64,000 bases of DNA from positions 22,388,927 through 22,452,926 of the forward strand of contig NC_037594.1 of the NCBI RefSeq assembly GCF_003073045.1, written 5' to 3'. The notes beneath the pieces were generated by a model. That model was not told where the DNA came from. It did not search any database and saw only the letters and a list, made by a program, of their open reading frames with translations. Positions 24,801 to 44,969 of this stretch are shown here, piece after piece. This stretch comes from Pomacea canaliculata (lineage: Eukaryota > Mollusca > Gastropoda > Architaenioglossa > Ampullariidae). The translations under genes and the position numbers were made by a program. Every line of letters starts with the position of its first letter. Position 1 is the first letter of the stretch.

Positions 24801-27100
24801 AGTTGCTTTCCCTTCTAACCTTATGCATTTCTTCCTTTTCCCTGTCAATAAATCCATCAAACACTGTTTGATTGCCATTTAGTGAAGAGATCAACATACG
24901 AAAACATCAAATAAGTCTTGTGTGTGCTGTTAATGAATTTTTTTTTCCAAATTTAAATTAGAACATCTTCCTCTGCACTTTCCTGCAGGCTGAAAATAGT
25001 TATGGGTGCAAAATAGACATTGTTTTAAACATGCATAGTATGTATGATCTAGTGCTGAAGGCTGTTGACTAAGTCTGCTGCAAAACATTTGTATATTTTG
25101 TAGGAAACCCTGGTGATTTATTGCACATTAGCAGGTGTTGCTTCTTTGTCTATAGTTTTGTACATATTCACTGTATGGAAATGTGTGCCCATTTCACATT
25201 ACCTAATCAAGAATATAGTTTTGTGGCACTAGGGGTTCAAATAAATTTATACGTATATATTTACTATTTTCACACCATGAAAAAGATGCTTTTTTTTTTT
25301 TTGCTGGTCTTCTTTTGCTCTCCTTTAGTAGAGCTTTTTTACACGAACAATTGGCGATTCGACCTTGTAGGTGAAAGTACAGTACCATGCGCTGAGTGTG
25401 CTTCAGAAAGATGTAAGCTATTTGTGGAGTGCGTTGTGCATGCAAGTGGTTGCTCACTCTTTCAAGCCCAGCAGGCATTCATTTATAGTTTGTAACTTTC
25501 TCTGTTCAAGCTTGAGTCATCAAGTCCATCAAACTTTTTATTTTATCTGTCAGTCTTATAACTTTGCTCTAATAATAGATGGCGATCGCTTTCATAAAAA
25601 TAAGCAAAAAGATAAACATTTTGTCTGTATATTATGATCATGGTGAAGCTAAGTAATTTTATAGATCATTGTACTTTCTTGCCTGCAAAAAAGGATCATC
25701 TCACACTAACATGTTGTAATCTGATTTTTACACCAGTCCTGGGTGTTCATCAGCCAGACAAGCTTGTGTACTCAGCATTTTGGCAGCTTATTTATTTTGG
25801 GGGAAAAGTTTCAAACCTTTATGCCTGTGGCACTTAATAATCTTAAATAAACACTTTTCTGGGTAAATCTTTCAAACGTTATCTGCTTGTAGGTTTCCTC
25901 CAATCAGCAAATAGATAAAACATAACATTAACTTGGGACAGGGACAGATCCACAGGTTGGTCATCACCAAGACAGATTTTCTAGTGAAACAATACCTGAC
26001 AGGTCAAAGTAGGATATTCTGTGTACTTGGAATATATAAAGAACTAATATATAAAGTGGAAAGAAAAAACTGCTATTGGAGTTGAACAAGGAAATTAAAA
26101 AGATTATTCAAGCTCACATATTCTGCAGTTAAAATGGCTACTCTCTTATTAATAATGAAGTCAGTTCATCACTTCTGATATTTCTTTGTTTTGTCAGAAA
26201 AGCTTCACATTTTATGCATTATTGTGATTAATATTACTGCGAGAACTTTATGTGCTGCCCCATTTGCATAAGGGATTTCTCCCCAGGTCTCTTTCTGGTG
26301 GTATTAATAAACTGAAGAAATCAGTCTCCAGATTGTGAAGAAGTTTTTTTCTATCTGTTCATAATATGAAGACACCAAATAATTTCCTAGAGCCCTAAAT
26401 ATAGAGCTGAGATACCTATTCGCCTCCATGGTCCATTTACTTCTTCCCAATAACTACTAGCAAAGGAGTGGTTATTGGGCGGTCCTCCAAGCTATGGAGT
26501 AGATGCAAAATGACATCTCAGGTGTCTGCTGATCACCAAGATCAGTAGCTCTTTGCACCTTAGGACCACACTTTGTTGCGAGCTGCTACTACCTCAGTCC
26601 TATAGTTCTGAGTGCTGGTGGATGGCTGTACAATGTCTAAATCAGTTTAAGGATTTTTTGCAGTGTTATTGCTCCTCAACAGGTTTTAAGTTAATGTTTC
26701 CATAAACTAAAATGAAATCTTGCCTCCTGAGCTTGAGGCAGGAGCATAAGGAAGACAATTTCTACTTTGTTCTATGGCGCTGTCCGTCACAAGTGTTAGA
26801 CAAGTATGATTTCACAAACTGCCTACAGGTCATTGAATAAACATATTTATGGAACAGTCTTTTCTTTGTGTTTATGTTAAAAGAATTTATTGTGTCAACA
26901 GACAGCACTGAAGGAAGTTTCATGCTGTACATTGTATTTTTTCCAAAATAACAGAACATATACGCCCCTTTTTACACACACACACAAGATTCCACACATA
27001 CCTATCCTGGCACACAAATGTGAAATTGCTGGAATTATCAAAATAATGAGTCATTTAAACTCAAGACGTAGCAACACAATCACAGTTCTAATCACGGGAT
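21884..27100 (+). other. Probable 3' UTR of SLK-like gene, then intergenic DNA
   Basis: After the stop at 21883 no coding exon is seen on either strand. AT-rich sequence with long T tracts fits a long 3' UTR. A strong AATAAA at 25846-25851 is a candidate polyadenylation signal, giving a UTR of about 4 kb; earlier variants cannot be excluded. From about 25.9 to 27.1 kb is intergenic DNA between two convergent genes. Confidence 0.45.
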
Positions 27101-27127
27101 TTTTGCAGGCATAGTCCAGCATCAGAC

Positions 27128-27133
27128 TTTATT
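27128..27133 (-). terminator. Polyadenylation signal of DDX41
   Basis: TTTATT on the plus strand (AATAAA on the minus strand) lies about 210 bases past the DDX41 stop codon, a normal distance for a 3' UTR. A second copy near 26885 could serve a longer form. Confidence 0.55.
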
Positions 27134-27342
27134 CAATGATGCTCATTGTGCCATATGCTCTGGCCAGAAAAAGTGATGCCTGAAAGATGATACTTGGAAT
27201 TTCTAGAGAAATCTACATGCAAAACCTGAAGTTTTTCTGTAGAAGATGTATCATCTAAAGATCTCCACCATTTTCACTTCAGTTTTCAGTGGCTCAAACC
27301 ACTGGTGGGTTTCATAAAGCTGTTGTTCTTCCAGAAAGACTA

Positions 27343-34524
<7,182 letters not shown>

Positions 34525-34729
34525 AATCGTGGAACTGACGTACTAATAAGCGAGCAGCTTCTCGACAGTGGATGGAGTCAACTCACGAAAGGTCACTTCC
34601 TGTTTGGCTCGGGATGCATTCCAGTGACGTCCCTTAGTTTCGACATAAAACTTCCTCTTACACTTACAACTTCGCAAAGTTTACAATCACGGACTAAAAT
34701 TTGTGCAAGCAACAATTTCACATCAAGGT
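34525..34729. promoter_or_regulatory. Shared bidirectional promoter region, DDX41 / DOK-like
   Basis: Only 205 bp separate the proposed start codons of two divergent genes. The interval is locally richer in CpG than its flanks and has no TATA box in the usual position. It carries an ETS-type site CACTTCCTG (34594-34602) and a CRE/ATF half-site TGACGT (34625-34630), with a second TGACGT-like site near 34536. ETS and CRE sites are common in TATA-less bidirectional promoters of housekeeping genes. The promoter role follows from gene arrangement, not from transcript data. Confidence 0.6.
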
Positions 34730-37700
34730 ATGGGTGGGAAGTCGGAAATCAAGCGTGGCAAGTTGTCAGTTAAAATTCGAGGACTGATAAAGGTAAGTTG
34801 TATTGCAGACATAACCGAGTTGTCAGGCGTTGCACAGAACGCTAGCAGATGAGAACTCCGAAACTTCTGATATACTGAATGAAAGAGCTGCCGAGCTTCC
34901 GTATACGATAGAGAATTAAATAAATTAATGAAATAGAAAAAAGGATAGAAATAATCTGTTTCTTCCCGGCACAAGTGTAGCACGCGCAACGTTATGTTAA
35001 GGTGCTTGAACATAGTACGATCCCCTTGAACAGCAGAGTGGGGAAGAGCATGGAATTGTATGCTGTTAATGAATTGTCTTTAATGAACAAGGTGATAGGG
35101 ATATTTTAGTAATTTTTTTTTTATCGGTTAGCTACTTAGTACTCATTTGCCTATGATCAGATCACTAATAATGTCCCTATGATTCACATTATTTGAGTGT
35201 TGGATGTAATTTTATCATGGTATTTTCTTTTTGGTTATTTTCCTTTTTAGGACAAGCATTTACCAGAAAAATGGGTGGTGCTGTATGATGGAAGCAGTGA
35301 CCAGAAGCTACCACGCCTTGAATTGTTTGATAAAGAAGAACCCCCAGCTTCCAGTAAGGCATCTAGAGTTATTATCCTGGAAAATGTCAAATGGGTTGAC
35401 AAGAGCTTTATGTCCAAAGAACAACCATATTTTGAGCTGTCCATCAGAAGAGAGAAGCATTATTTTCTTGCAGAAAGTGAATCTGAGAAAGAAACGTGGG
35501 TGAGTGTACTGTGCATTGTCTGCAATGAACTGGCTAAGCAACGGGCCAATGAAATTGATCTGTCTTATGTAGAGAACAGTGAGACTGGCCATGATGTTAT
35601 GAGTGATAACACTCTGTATGACACTTCTGAAAAAGGTAAGCTTTCTACGTTCATCCGTGTTTTCCAAGATTACTACAGTTATGTTATGTTGTGAAAGTGG
35701 TACTTTATTCAGATTGTCACAATGCCAGCTGCCATTCTCAACTCTCTGATTCTTTCTGTATTATTGTCATTCTTTCCACACTGGTTCCTCCTTGTATGTA
35801 GCATCTATTTAAAGGGACAGCTGCATAGCTGCAGACGACAAAAAATACCAGTTCTTTTCCCTCCCACCCCCAACATGTATGCTGGTTGAGTTGCAGAAAG
35901 ACATTACTGGTGAGGTGGCTGAGCCTGTTAAGAACACATTGATATCTGTCATCCAGTTTCCTAAAATGAAAAGTGCAGTAACTTATGTTCACGCCATCTT
36001 GTCTTGGATCAAACCATTCTGTTAAATATGACATTGCCATTATTAAAATGTGTTAAATTGAAATTTTTTAGAGTTTATAAATTATCATTAATTTTATTAA
36101 CTAAGAGCATTTGCTGATCCAGACTAAAGACTCCATAGCACATAAGCACAAGTTTTATTGGCTGAACAAATGCAGGAAGTGTTATGAAACATGATAGTGT
36201 ATTATTCAAGTGCACTTATCCAAGTGTAGTTTCAAGCAGAAATTTAGTTTTCATCTGGTGTTCATGTGAGAGAACAAGGGAAGTGAGAGCAAAATTGTGA
36301 GAGAGTATGGGAGGGGGTAGAGTCAATAATGACATATTCTGTTAGTGTTGAAGTGGATATTCCGGTGGTGCAGTAAAATACTGTGGTTTTGTTTAGTTCC
36401 TCTTTGAAACTGAATTAAATCTTCATTTAGCACTTCACTGATCATGCACATCCTTCTTTAAATGTGCTTATCACGCACATCCTGATTTGAATGTCCTATG
36501 GATTGTTTATAGTAAGCATGTGCCAATATATTTATACAACCAGTTTGTGTAATCAAGTAAGAGTACAACACAGTAAATGTGGACTAAAAGTGATAGTAGT
36601 AAGCAATAGTGGCAGAGGTGAATAATGCTACATAGCTGAAACTTGAATATCTAGCACTGACCCTTTCAAAACTGTGAAATGACCTATATTATGGGAGAAA
36701 AATAAACTGGTAAATGTCTTTGAAATTTGTGTAGAACTTATTTTTTGCTACACTCTTATCCAGCCATTGCAGCTAGAACAAATCTTTCTTTTTTCTCATC
36801 TCCATTCACTGTTCACTAAAGCATTTCCTTTAGCTTTACACTTCATTTAAGATTTTGTTTGGAAAAGTTTTTACAGTATTTAGTTACTGTACTTGAGGTA
36901 TTTCGGTGAAGTGGAACTTTGAAAAATTTGGTCATTCTTCTAAAATTACCTTTCAAGAAACAGAAAATTTATCCTGATTACCCTCATAATCAAGTGAAAG
37001 TGTAATATGTATTAATTTGGAAAAACGTGGTGCTTTTGCAGTTTTGGAAGTTTACATTTAAAGAGGAATTCATAATAATAATAAAGGTTTAAATTAGGGT
37101 ACAGTCTAAAGGTTTCAAAGGAGATTATTTAAATTCATTCAAATGACTCTAGTAAGTGGGCAGTTTCCAAGTGTGGGAAACATCTATTTTTGGAGTTTGA
37201 TCTTTAGTATCATAAATGTGATTTGAAATGTAGATGAGTCATTTATGAATAACTTAGGATTTTCAGGCATTTTCCCCCTTTGAATGCAAGATTGAAAAAT
37301 ACTGCAACTTATGGCTAACAAGGGTGGGTGAGTGGGAACTGGAGACTGAGGTGGGCAATGGGTGGTTTTAATTTTAGGAGTTTGGTTAACATTAGGGGCT
37401 GAGGTTGAGTTAATTTGAGGGGTTAGAAAAAGGAGCAGTGCAAGCAGGAACTTCTAAATTATTTTGCTGATTTTGAAGGGAGGCACAAAAAGTGATATTT
37501 CTAAAGTGAAGATGCCCCTAGATCACAGATTAGATTGCCGACGCATCTAGGTTCTTGTCTCCACCCCTTCCTGTTTACCTTGGTTGACAAATGTGTGCAT
37601 ACATGCATTTGTATATGTAAGGGAGATAAACACTGGTTTTTTAATGTTTTATTTCTGTTTCAGCCTTGCAGTTCAAAATCAGTATTGATCCAACCAAGGC

Positions 37701-39320
37701 ATCCGAAGCTAATAACTTGCGTGGCAATTACCTTTTGATGCCAACACAAGATTCACTTCAGCTTTTGGAATCCACTGGTCAGAAATGCATCTGTGACTGG
37801 CAGTATCGACAGATACGTAAGTTTGGTAAAAGTAAACAGTGTTTTCGCATGGAAGTAGGGAGAACAAGTTCAACAGGCGAAGGAGAATTCGTTTTTTTTA
37901 CAGTTGATGGTGAAAGTATTGTTCATTTCATCACCATGTACACCAGACTTCTGCAGCAACGAGATTTGCAGAAAAAAGAGGTGGCCAGACAGACAGCAGA
38001 GGCTTCTGGCCAGAATTTCAACAGTACTCTGCAGCCCACCCCTGCAGCCTCATCGTTTTCAACTGTTGAAAGCAGGAAGGAGGTGTCTGGCAATGAATCG
38101 CCTGGCATTTCTCCCTATCCTCCTCCAGTAAGGCCTCGAAGTTGCACCGTAGATCCTCAAGGACCAGCCAGGCCTAACCCAGTAGATGATAAGGCAGAGA
38201 AGGGAAAGACAAGAACATCCTCTGGAAAGGGCCCATCTGCAGAGGTGAAAATTTATGAAACATCTTCAGGCCTGACAGCACCACTTGTACCAGAACTCCA
38301 TTCAGAACTTCAGAAAAAAATGAAGGGTCAGAAAAGTGGCGAAGGGCAGGATCGCACATCAGTGACTAGTTCTGCAAGTCCAAATACAACAAATAGTACA
38401 GGCATCTCTTGGCCTGAGCCTGGTGATTCTAAGGACTATGATACTGATGAGCGTGCAAATGACCACACAGCCATAAACAAAGAGAAAAAGAGGAGTGAAA
38501 AAGAAAGTAAGAAGAAGCGAGAGAAGGAGGAGAAAGCTGCTGAAGCCAGGAAGAAGAAAGAGATAAAAGAACAAAAAGAGAAGGATAAAAAGTCAAAGAA
38601 GGATAAAGGGCATGAAAAGGTACAGCCCTCAAAATCTCTTCCCACCAAAGAGCCATCTAATGTCCCTTTCTCTGATGGGCATATCTATGATGAACCAGAG
38701 GTGCTGGTTATTCAGAGAAGTAGTGGAAAACAGCAAGCACATGTCAAAGCTGACCTGGTGTCACAGCCTGCGGATTTGTGTAGTGAGACAGCAAACATCT
38801 CCAAGTCTGTGCTACAAGATTCTGAAGGTAATAGCTTGTATGCAAGTCCTATAAAGCCTGACAGAGATGCATGGAAGGTGCATGCAAGGCCAGATTCAGC
38901 TGCCATCCATCAGGAAGACTATAACCAGATCAGGATAGCCTACGCAAGCCAACGACAGCACAGTGAGCCTCGACCAGCAATACCACCATACTTATCTGCA
39001 GGCTGCTCAGAAGCAGAAGTCTATGATCACTTAGGGAATTTTGATTCCCAAAGCAATCAGAAACTGGCACATGCAGAGGGCATATATGGGCTAGCATCAG
39101 CAGTGCAAACAGTAAAGCCCAAGTTGCCACCTCCGATGCTACTAGCAAGCCTGGAAGTGAATATGAAGAGACTGATGTCACACCGCTGCCTCCAGGCAGT
39201 CGATGTGCACCACAAGATACATCAAGACTTCTGCGCAATGCCTATGAGGAGCCAGAAACAGTTCAGCCTGCTTCTAGAGTTAAATATACAGCGGACAGTG
39301 AGTACGCTGACATTTCATAA
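34730..39320 (+). CDS. DOK-type docking adaptor (PH + IRS-type PTB), frame broken in last exon
   Basis: Exons 34730-34792, 35251-35635 and 37664-39320. The ATG at 34730 (MGGKSEIKRGKLSVKIRG) opens a PH domain (residues ~8-125, with WVVLYDG and the C-terminal Trp in KETWVSVLC). An IRS-type PTB domain follows (~150-250), recognised by WQYRQIRKFG, FRMEVGR and TGEGEFVFFT. This PH-PTB order defines DOK adaptors, which bind phosphotyrosine receptors at the membrane and recruit RasGAP, Crk and Nck. After a Lys/Glu-rich stretch come tyrosine motifs: YDEP, YASP, YNQI, YDHL, YGLA, YEET, YEEP and a final EYADIS. YxxP motifs fit RasGAP/Crk SH2 docking. One base appears missing between 39127 and 39135: the original frame turns anonymous and stops at 39384, while the +2 frame gives the YEE/YEEP/YADIS tail and stop TAA at 39318. 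A GTGAGT at 39298 could be an alternative donor. About 700 residues. Confidence 0.9.
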
Positions 39321-42300
39321 TCACCATTCAGCAAAATCTAATAATTACTTATGTGTGTTCCTAGGCTTGTTTTATTTTTGTTAATGACTCATTTCCACTG
39401 GGACTTTAGTGACCATATGCTGATTAAAAACTTTGAAACAGGGTTATACATAAAACAAAAGTGTCTGCTTTGGATTTATTTTTTTTGTCATAACTGTGAT
39501 CATTTATTTTTAAAAATCAGAATACAGCATGTATCTTCTGTGCCTTGGTCTTCAGAACAAAATATTTGTGTTGCGATGAAAATGTCACACAATAGTCTGT
39601 TTGTATCTCAGGTCAAAGAGTTTTTGACTAAAAGAAGATCAAATGAAATTTTATTTTAAAGGTATTTGAATATGTAGGATAAGGGAAGTAAAATTTGTAA
39701 GCAAATATCAATTTCAAAACGGTCACCTCCAGCTTGCAGATATATATTTTATCGGTGGAATAACCCAAAATTTATTTTTTAAGCCCCTTACAAAGGTAGC
39801 AGCTGTGATTTTTGTTTGTGTCAATTTTCAGTCTGTTGCCTCATTTAAGTCATCGACATCACTGTAGCAATATGGTAAAAGGCTTGTACTCTTAATATCC
39901 ACCAACATGAGGGGCTCATGTTTGGCAGTGGAGAGACTGTGTTTCAGTTAAAGGGGGAGATCGAAATTTTGGTGTTGCCAGTGACTTTCTGGCTCCCCAT
40001 GCATTCCCTCCCTCTTTTTCTTGCTACCCATGTGTGTGTGAGAGTAGAAAGTGAGAGAGAAGGAGGGCATCTCAGATTACAACATCAAAATTTGCACTGC
40101 ACAGAAGAGCTATTTTGCAGTTTCTTTTGCCAATTATTTAGGAACCAGCAATAACATCTTAGAATACAGAAAATAAATATTAAGTATATATATATATGTG
40201 CTTCCTATGAGACATGGCCAAATAGTGTCATTTGTGTGCAGGTGTATATGTCTCTTTCTCTCTCACACACACACAGAGTCCCACACTTTCCCTTTATTTA
40301 TAAGATACTGTTAATATTGCTTCATAACTCATGTTATTTGGGCATTGCATGGTGCAAATTTTGACACCTTTTATTTGAAAAGAATTGTCCCATGTCAGTG
40401 TGTGATTTAAAATGTAAATTCTGAAAACAAAGGTCATTGGTTTGGTGAACATTCCTTTTGTACATAATTATCAGAAATCACATGTTTTGTACCACTTATT
40501 ATCTGTCTTTTAACTGCATATATAGTATTTTTCTCTTGGCCCAAAGCCTAACCTAAATGCTTATGGTGCGGGCTAGTTTCCACACAACTTACAATTTTAA
40601 ATTGTGCCCATTTGTTTAACCTAATGCATCAGCTGTGATTCCCCAAATAATGGAAATTTTAGTTCTGCCCTATAGTTATGAAACTGGTCATTTTTTTAAA
40701 AGTTTATATTTTGCTTTAAATTTAAGTATAGGTGTAATACACATATGAAACTTAGTGATGTGATTTTTGCTGCTATTTAATCATGTTATCTTTTATATGA
40801 GTTGTTCACATGGTTTTGTTAACATGAACTTTTAACTTGTGATTTTTATATGGAACTTTTGAGCAGACTTTCACAATATGTTTAAATGAAAAATGTAGAA
40901 GTTTAAAAGATTGTTGAAAGATTTTAGCAGGGTACTCTATTGGTACTGTTTGTATTAGGATGAGTGCATGAATTAGATATGGTTCTGAATGGGTCTGGAA
41001 TCTTTAAATTATACTAGGAGATTTTCCTAATCTGAAATATATGTTGTTGTTTCACAATCTTTAAATTTCTTTGTTTCATATTTTTATTGTGCACTCAAAC
41101 TTCACTTGCAAATAAACTGAAAACAAAATTATTTGAAAAGCATGGGAGGGATACAGTGTTTTGTGATTGCCTCTAGGTCATATGATAATATTTTTCTTAT
41201 TTAAAGGAGACAGCCCTCAGAAGTACTGCTATCTAGAACCTGGTGATTACAAAGTCAACATCAAATCAAATGCACATTTTTATTTATGCAAATGTTATAT
41301 TTTTCCTGTGATTCACTTCAAATTCACCTAATTTGAAATCCCTAAAGTTTATATGTCAGGGCTTCTGCTTACGCAAAAAATTGCGTACAGTACGCATTAA
41401 AAGTTCGTAGGACCCCTTCAATTTTCGTCAATGGGGTCCTCTTCAAATGTGGGCGAAGAACTGGGACCCCTTAAAAATCTGAAGAAGGGGTCCCTGGGAC
41501 CCCAAAGAATTTAGCCTTAGCAGAAGCCCTGTATGTAGTTTACCATTATATACAGTTACCAACCTCAGTAAAGATGCTTTTTCCAATATTACATAAATTT
41601 ATTTAAGATAAATTTTGTGATATCTTAAGTTTTTTAATTTTCATTTCTTTCAAAATGAAGATTATGTTTATTTTATGGAAATAAAATTTGGGGATATTTT
41701 CTCAGTTCGTATGATTACAAAATTTAGGTTTCTGCACTGAAATAATGAATGGGCTTAAAGCTTCCTACAGCACATTATTAAAACCAGGAAACATCATTGA
41801 TTCTGAATGGCATGCACAAAAGCATGATTGGAAAGTAGAATAGGGTTGCTAAAATTTCATACATGAGCTCTGCAAAGCTGATTAATATTAAACCCCGAAC
41901 CACGTTATCCCCAAACCAGTTTCAGAATGAGTGAGCAACTATTTGTTAATATATATTTCCATTTTTGTAATTTTTACAACATTGATTGCCATTACTTATA
42001 AGTAAACTGGGACATCAATGGATTTTTTAAAATTTTCCACAATAGATTTTTTAAGTACATTAGATTTTTGTGTGAAAAAAAGCAGCCAAGTTTTTAGTAT
42101 CGACCACATCATAATGGAATAGAAATTGTGTACTGAACAATACCTATGTGATTCTTCTGCATGTGCTTATGCTTTTACTTTTCTTCAGCAGGTATTTTGA
42201 CTAATGAATGCATCAGTGTAAGGAAATCAATCTTGTCTCTTCTGAGTTGAAAAGCTTAGTCTGTGAAAGTGATCAAGCCAAACTCCTAAGCCTGGTGGTT

Positions 42301-44965
42301 GACTGGAAAATTGTGTTTAAGATGCCTGATTAATGAGTAAAGTATTATGTGGTGGAATGAAATGGTTGGGCTTTGCTTTCCATACTCTGTGTCCTACATA
42401 TAGTGAACAACTTAATGTTCACTGCCCCCTATCCTAGTAGTATAACCACCTTCATCTTTGCTCAAGTGATGAAAAGCTGTCAGGAGACAAGCATGATTAC
42501 ATAATACAACTGGATATTTTTTCATCAAGGCTCTATTTTAACCAAAGTAATAGAAATGTAATCCGTATGGTCATGTCTGTTAGTGTGACCCTAATAGTTA
42601 TGGACTGAAATATTTGTGTTTCCTGTTTCCGATTCCATCTTCCAGGTAGCCGTCCTAAACATGTCTGTCTGATATTTTTTAGATTGGTAAATGCTGACAG
42701 GTCAAAGGGGTATGTAGCACAATGAAATGTATGAGTGAAGATTATTATGATTAGTAAATCCTCCTGAGCTTATTTTAAAAGTGTTTTTCTGTACATGTAC
42801 TTTGAAAAAAAAATCAGATTTACAGTCTTTTGTTATTAGCATCATTAGAATTCATCAGTAGGAATTACTATCATAGTCATCATTCTGCAAGAGATTTGGA
42901 CTACAATAATGCATCATATTTTACTAATAAGATTTAAAGCCCACTATTATGTCAGGCCCTTAATTTTTTTCTTCCCAAGAAGTTCACAGATTGACAGCAC
43001 ATCTGTCTGTTCATTCATGCATCAACTTTATCCAAAAAAAAAAGATAAATTTAATGGATGGTATGTTCTTTTAGCACACTCAGCACAGATTATGCAAACA
43101 GTACTCTCATGGTCTCCCATCACCTATATGCCTATCTTCCTAAGCAGCAAGCCAACTATATTTACATTATTTAAAAAAGTGATGTCATTTTTTAAAAAAA
43201 TTTAAATAAGTAAAAAAATCCCCACTGATCCAAAGATCATTTAATTTACAGATAATGCACTGTTAAAATGGACAGCTTTTTCGTATGATGATATTTCACT
43301 TGTATATGTGTGTGATGAAAAATGAGTATGCAGATAAATTGTTCAGAAAGGTAATTGTGCAACACAATTGTCTATTCAGATATTATACCAGCATTTATAT
43401 TAGCAATAGCTTTGTTTGCTTTGAAGTTAACTCATTTTGATTATCATTTAATTGATAAGTTCTTTAAATCTGGAATTAAATTGTATGGTTTAGGTTCCTG
43501 TTCTAAATCTTCATTTTTTTTTAAAAACTGATGGTGATTGCTTTTGTAATACTGTAAGGCTGTTATGTAAGGCTGCAATGGCTGTTAACACTGGTGCCTT
43601 GATTTCTTCTGTTATCACTCAACTAAATGCTTTCACGGAGCAAGTATACCTTCCATTTTTGCAGAGTTAAAAGAAACTGTGCAAGTGATGTCCACTGACA
43701 AAACCTTTGAATAGATCTTTCTCCAATGTCAGGTACCTACTTATTAGTCATGTGCAAACTGGCCAGTGAAGAACCCGTGTTCACGTGTGAATACTCATAA
43801 TTAATAGTGTGCTGTGTGTGTTAACTACACAGTCCAAGCTGTAAAATACATTTTTCTGGAGTAGTTTTACAAGGACTGAAGAAGGCTATTGTAACTAAAG
43901 GTCACACAGAAGCAGTATAAGGGGACAAACTGCTGATTAGCCTTGAGCTAGTAATATGAGGTCCATGATAGCTGAATGCTAGCATCCAGCTAGTCAGTCA
44001 AGCTGCTTTGCTGGTACAATGTATTGTGCAATGTACATTGTAAATCAATGCATATAATTTTCCAAAGGCGGCTTTATGTATAAACTCTCTTTTTTAAGAT
44101 GCCGACAATGTGTTGACGAAACAGATGTCAGTAAAAGGTGCCTTTGTTTGAAGGGGAGGTGTCTTAATGTTTTAAAAGTTCAGGTTCCAGGGGATCTTAC
44201 ACAACTTTCATCCATATTAGCCATTGTTACTGGCTTAAACCAGTGCACACAGTTTGCGTTCAGTGTTGGAGCTACCTGTCTGTTTGACACATGAGAGGCT
44301 GGTGTTTAATGGTATATGCTATGCATGTTTACTGTGTACAAAAAAAAGTGTGTGTATATAAAATAGTGTGACAGTTAACTACAGGCTGTTTGAACATTTG
44401 AATTAAGTATAGCTTCTTTCTCTCTAACCATTTATCTGTTTGACTTGCTTTCAATTTTCTAGTTCCTTTTTTTAAGATTTCCACTATGCTTCCTTATCAA
44501 AACTGATAGAAAAAGGAAAATTGTAAGACATTTAGCTAATATTGCTGTCAAACTTGTGGGTACTCGTAATTTTTCCATGGAAAGAGGGCATGTGCAAACT
44601 AGCCAGTTTATTTTTTTTGTGGGGGTGGGGGGTGTCTCTTTTTTTGGGTCTGATTATCTGTTTACAGAAATGAACATAGTTGACAAACAACTTATGTTGC
44701 TGATGTATTATTCGTAGTGTAGCAATATTCTAAAAGCATCCACTTAGATGATCGATACAGATTCTGAGACATCAAAATGTGTAAACCTGCCTACGTGGAA
44801 TCACCATTAGCTTTGACTGAAAACACGTCGGATCTCTGTATCAAGCCTAAGTCTCAAAGAAATGAAATGCCTGTCTTGAGTGGTGGTGAGTCCAGCAAGG
44901 AACTTCAAGTCCGCTCTTTCGTGTTCTTTTGTTCACCTAAGTATCTACACCCTCTGAGTTACCAT
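39321..44965. other. Probable 3' UTR and intergenic AT-rich DNA
   Basis: AT-rich sequence with short open frames and no family motifs. It contains a TA run near 40181, CT/CA runs near 40252-40275 and one small inverted-repeat element (41357-41531). A frame at 44777-44890 with balanced codon use and a following GGTGAGT could be an unassigned exon, but there is no linkage evidence. Confidence 0.4.
41357..41531. mobile_element. Small MITE with perfect 13 bp terminal inverted repeats
   Basis: A 175 bp non-coding segment begins CAGGGCTTCTGCT and ends AGCAGAAGCCCTG, perfect inverted copies. TATGT flanks both sides (41352-41356 and 41532-41536) as a likely 5 bp target duplication. The interior has further complementary GGACCCC/GGGGTCC blocks that could fold. 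CAGGG...CCCTG ends resemble hAT-like elements, some of which make 5 bp duplications, but the superfamily is inferred. No transposase is present. Confidence 0.75.
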
Positions 44966-44969
44966 GAAG

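Noticed and set aside
38359..38656. Phe/Leu/Ser-rich minus-strand ORFs that look like membrane proteins
   Set aside because: They are antisense to the Lys/Glu-rich linker of the DOK-like exon; AAG/GAA runs read as CTT/TTC.
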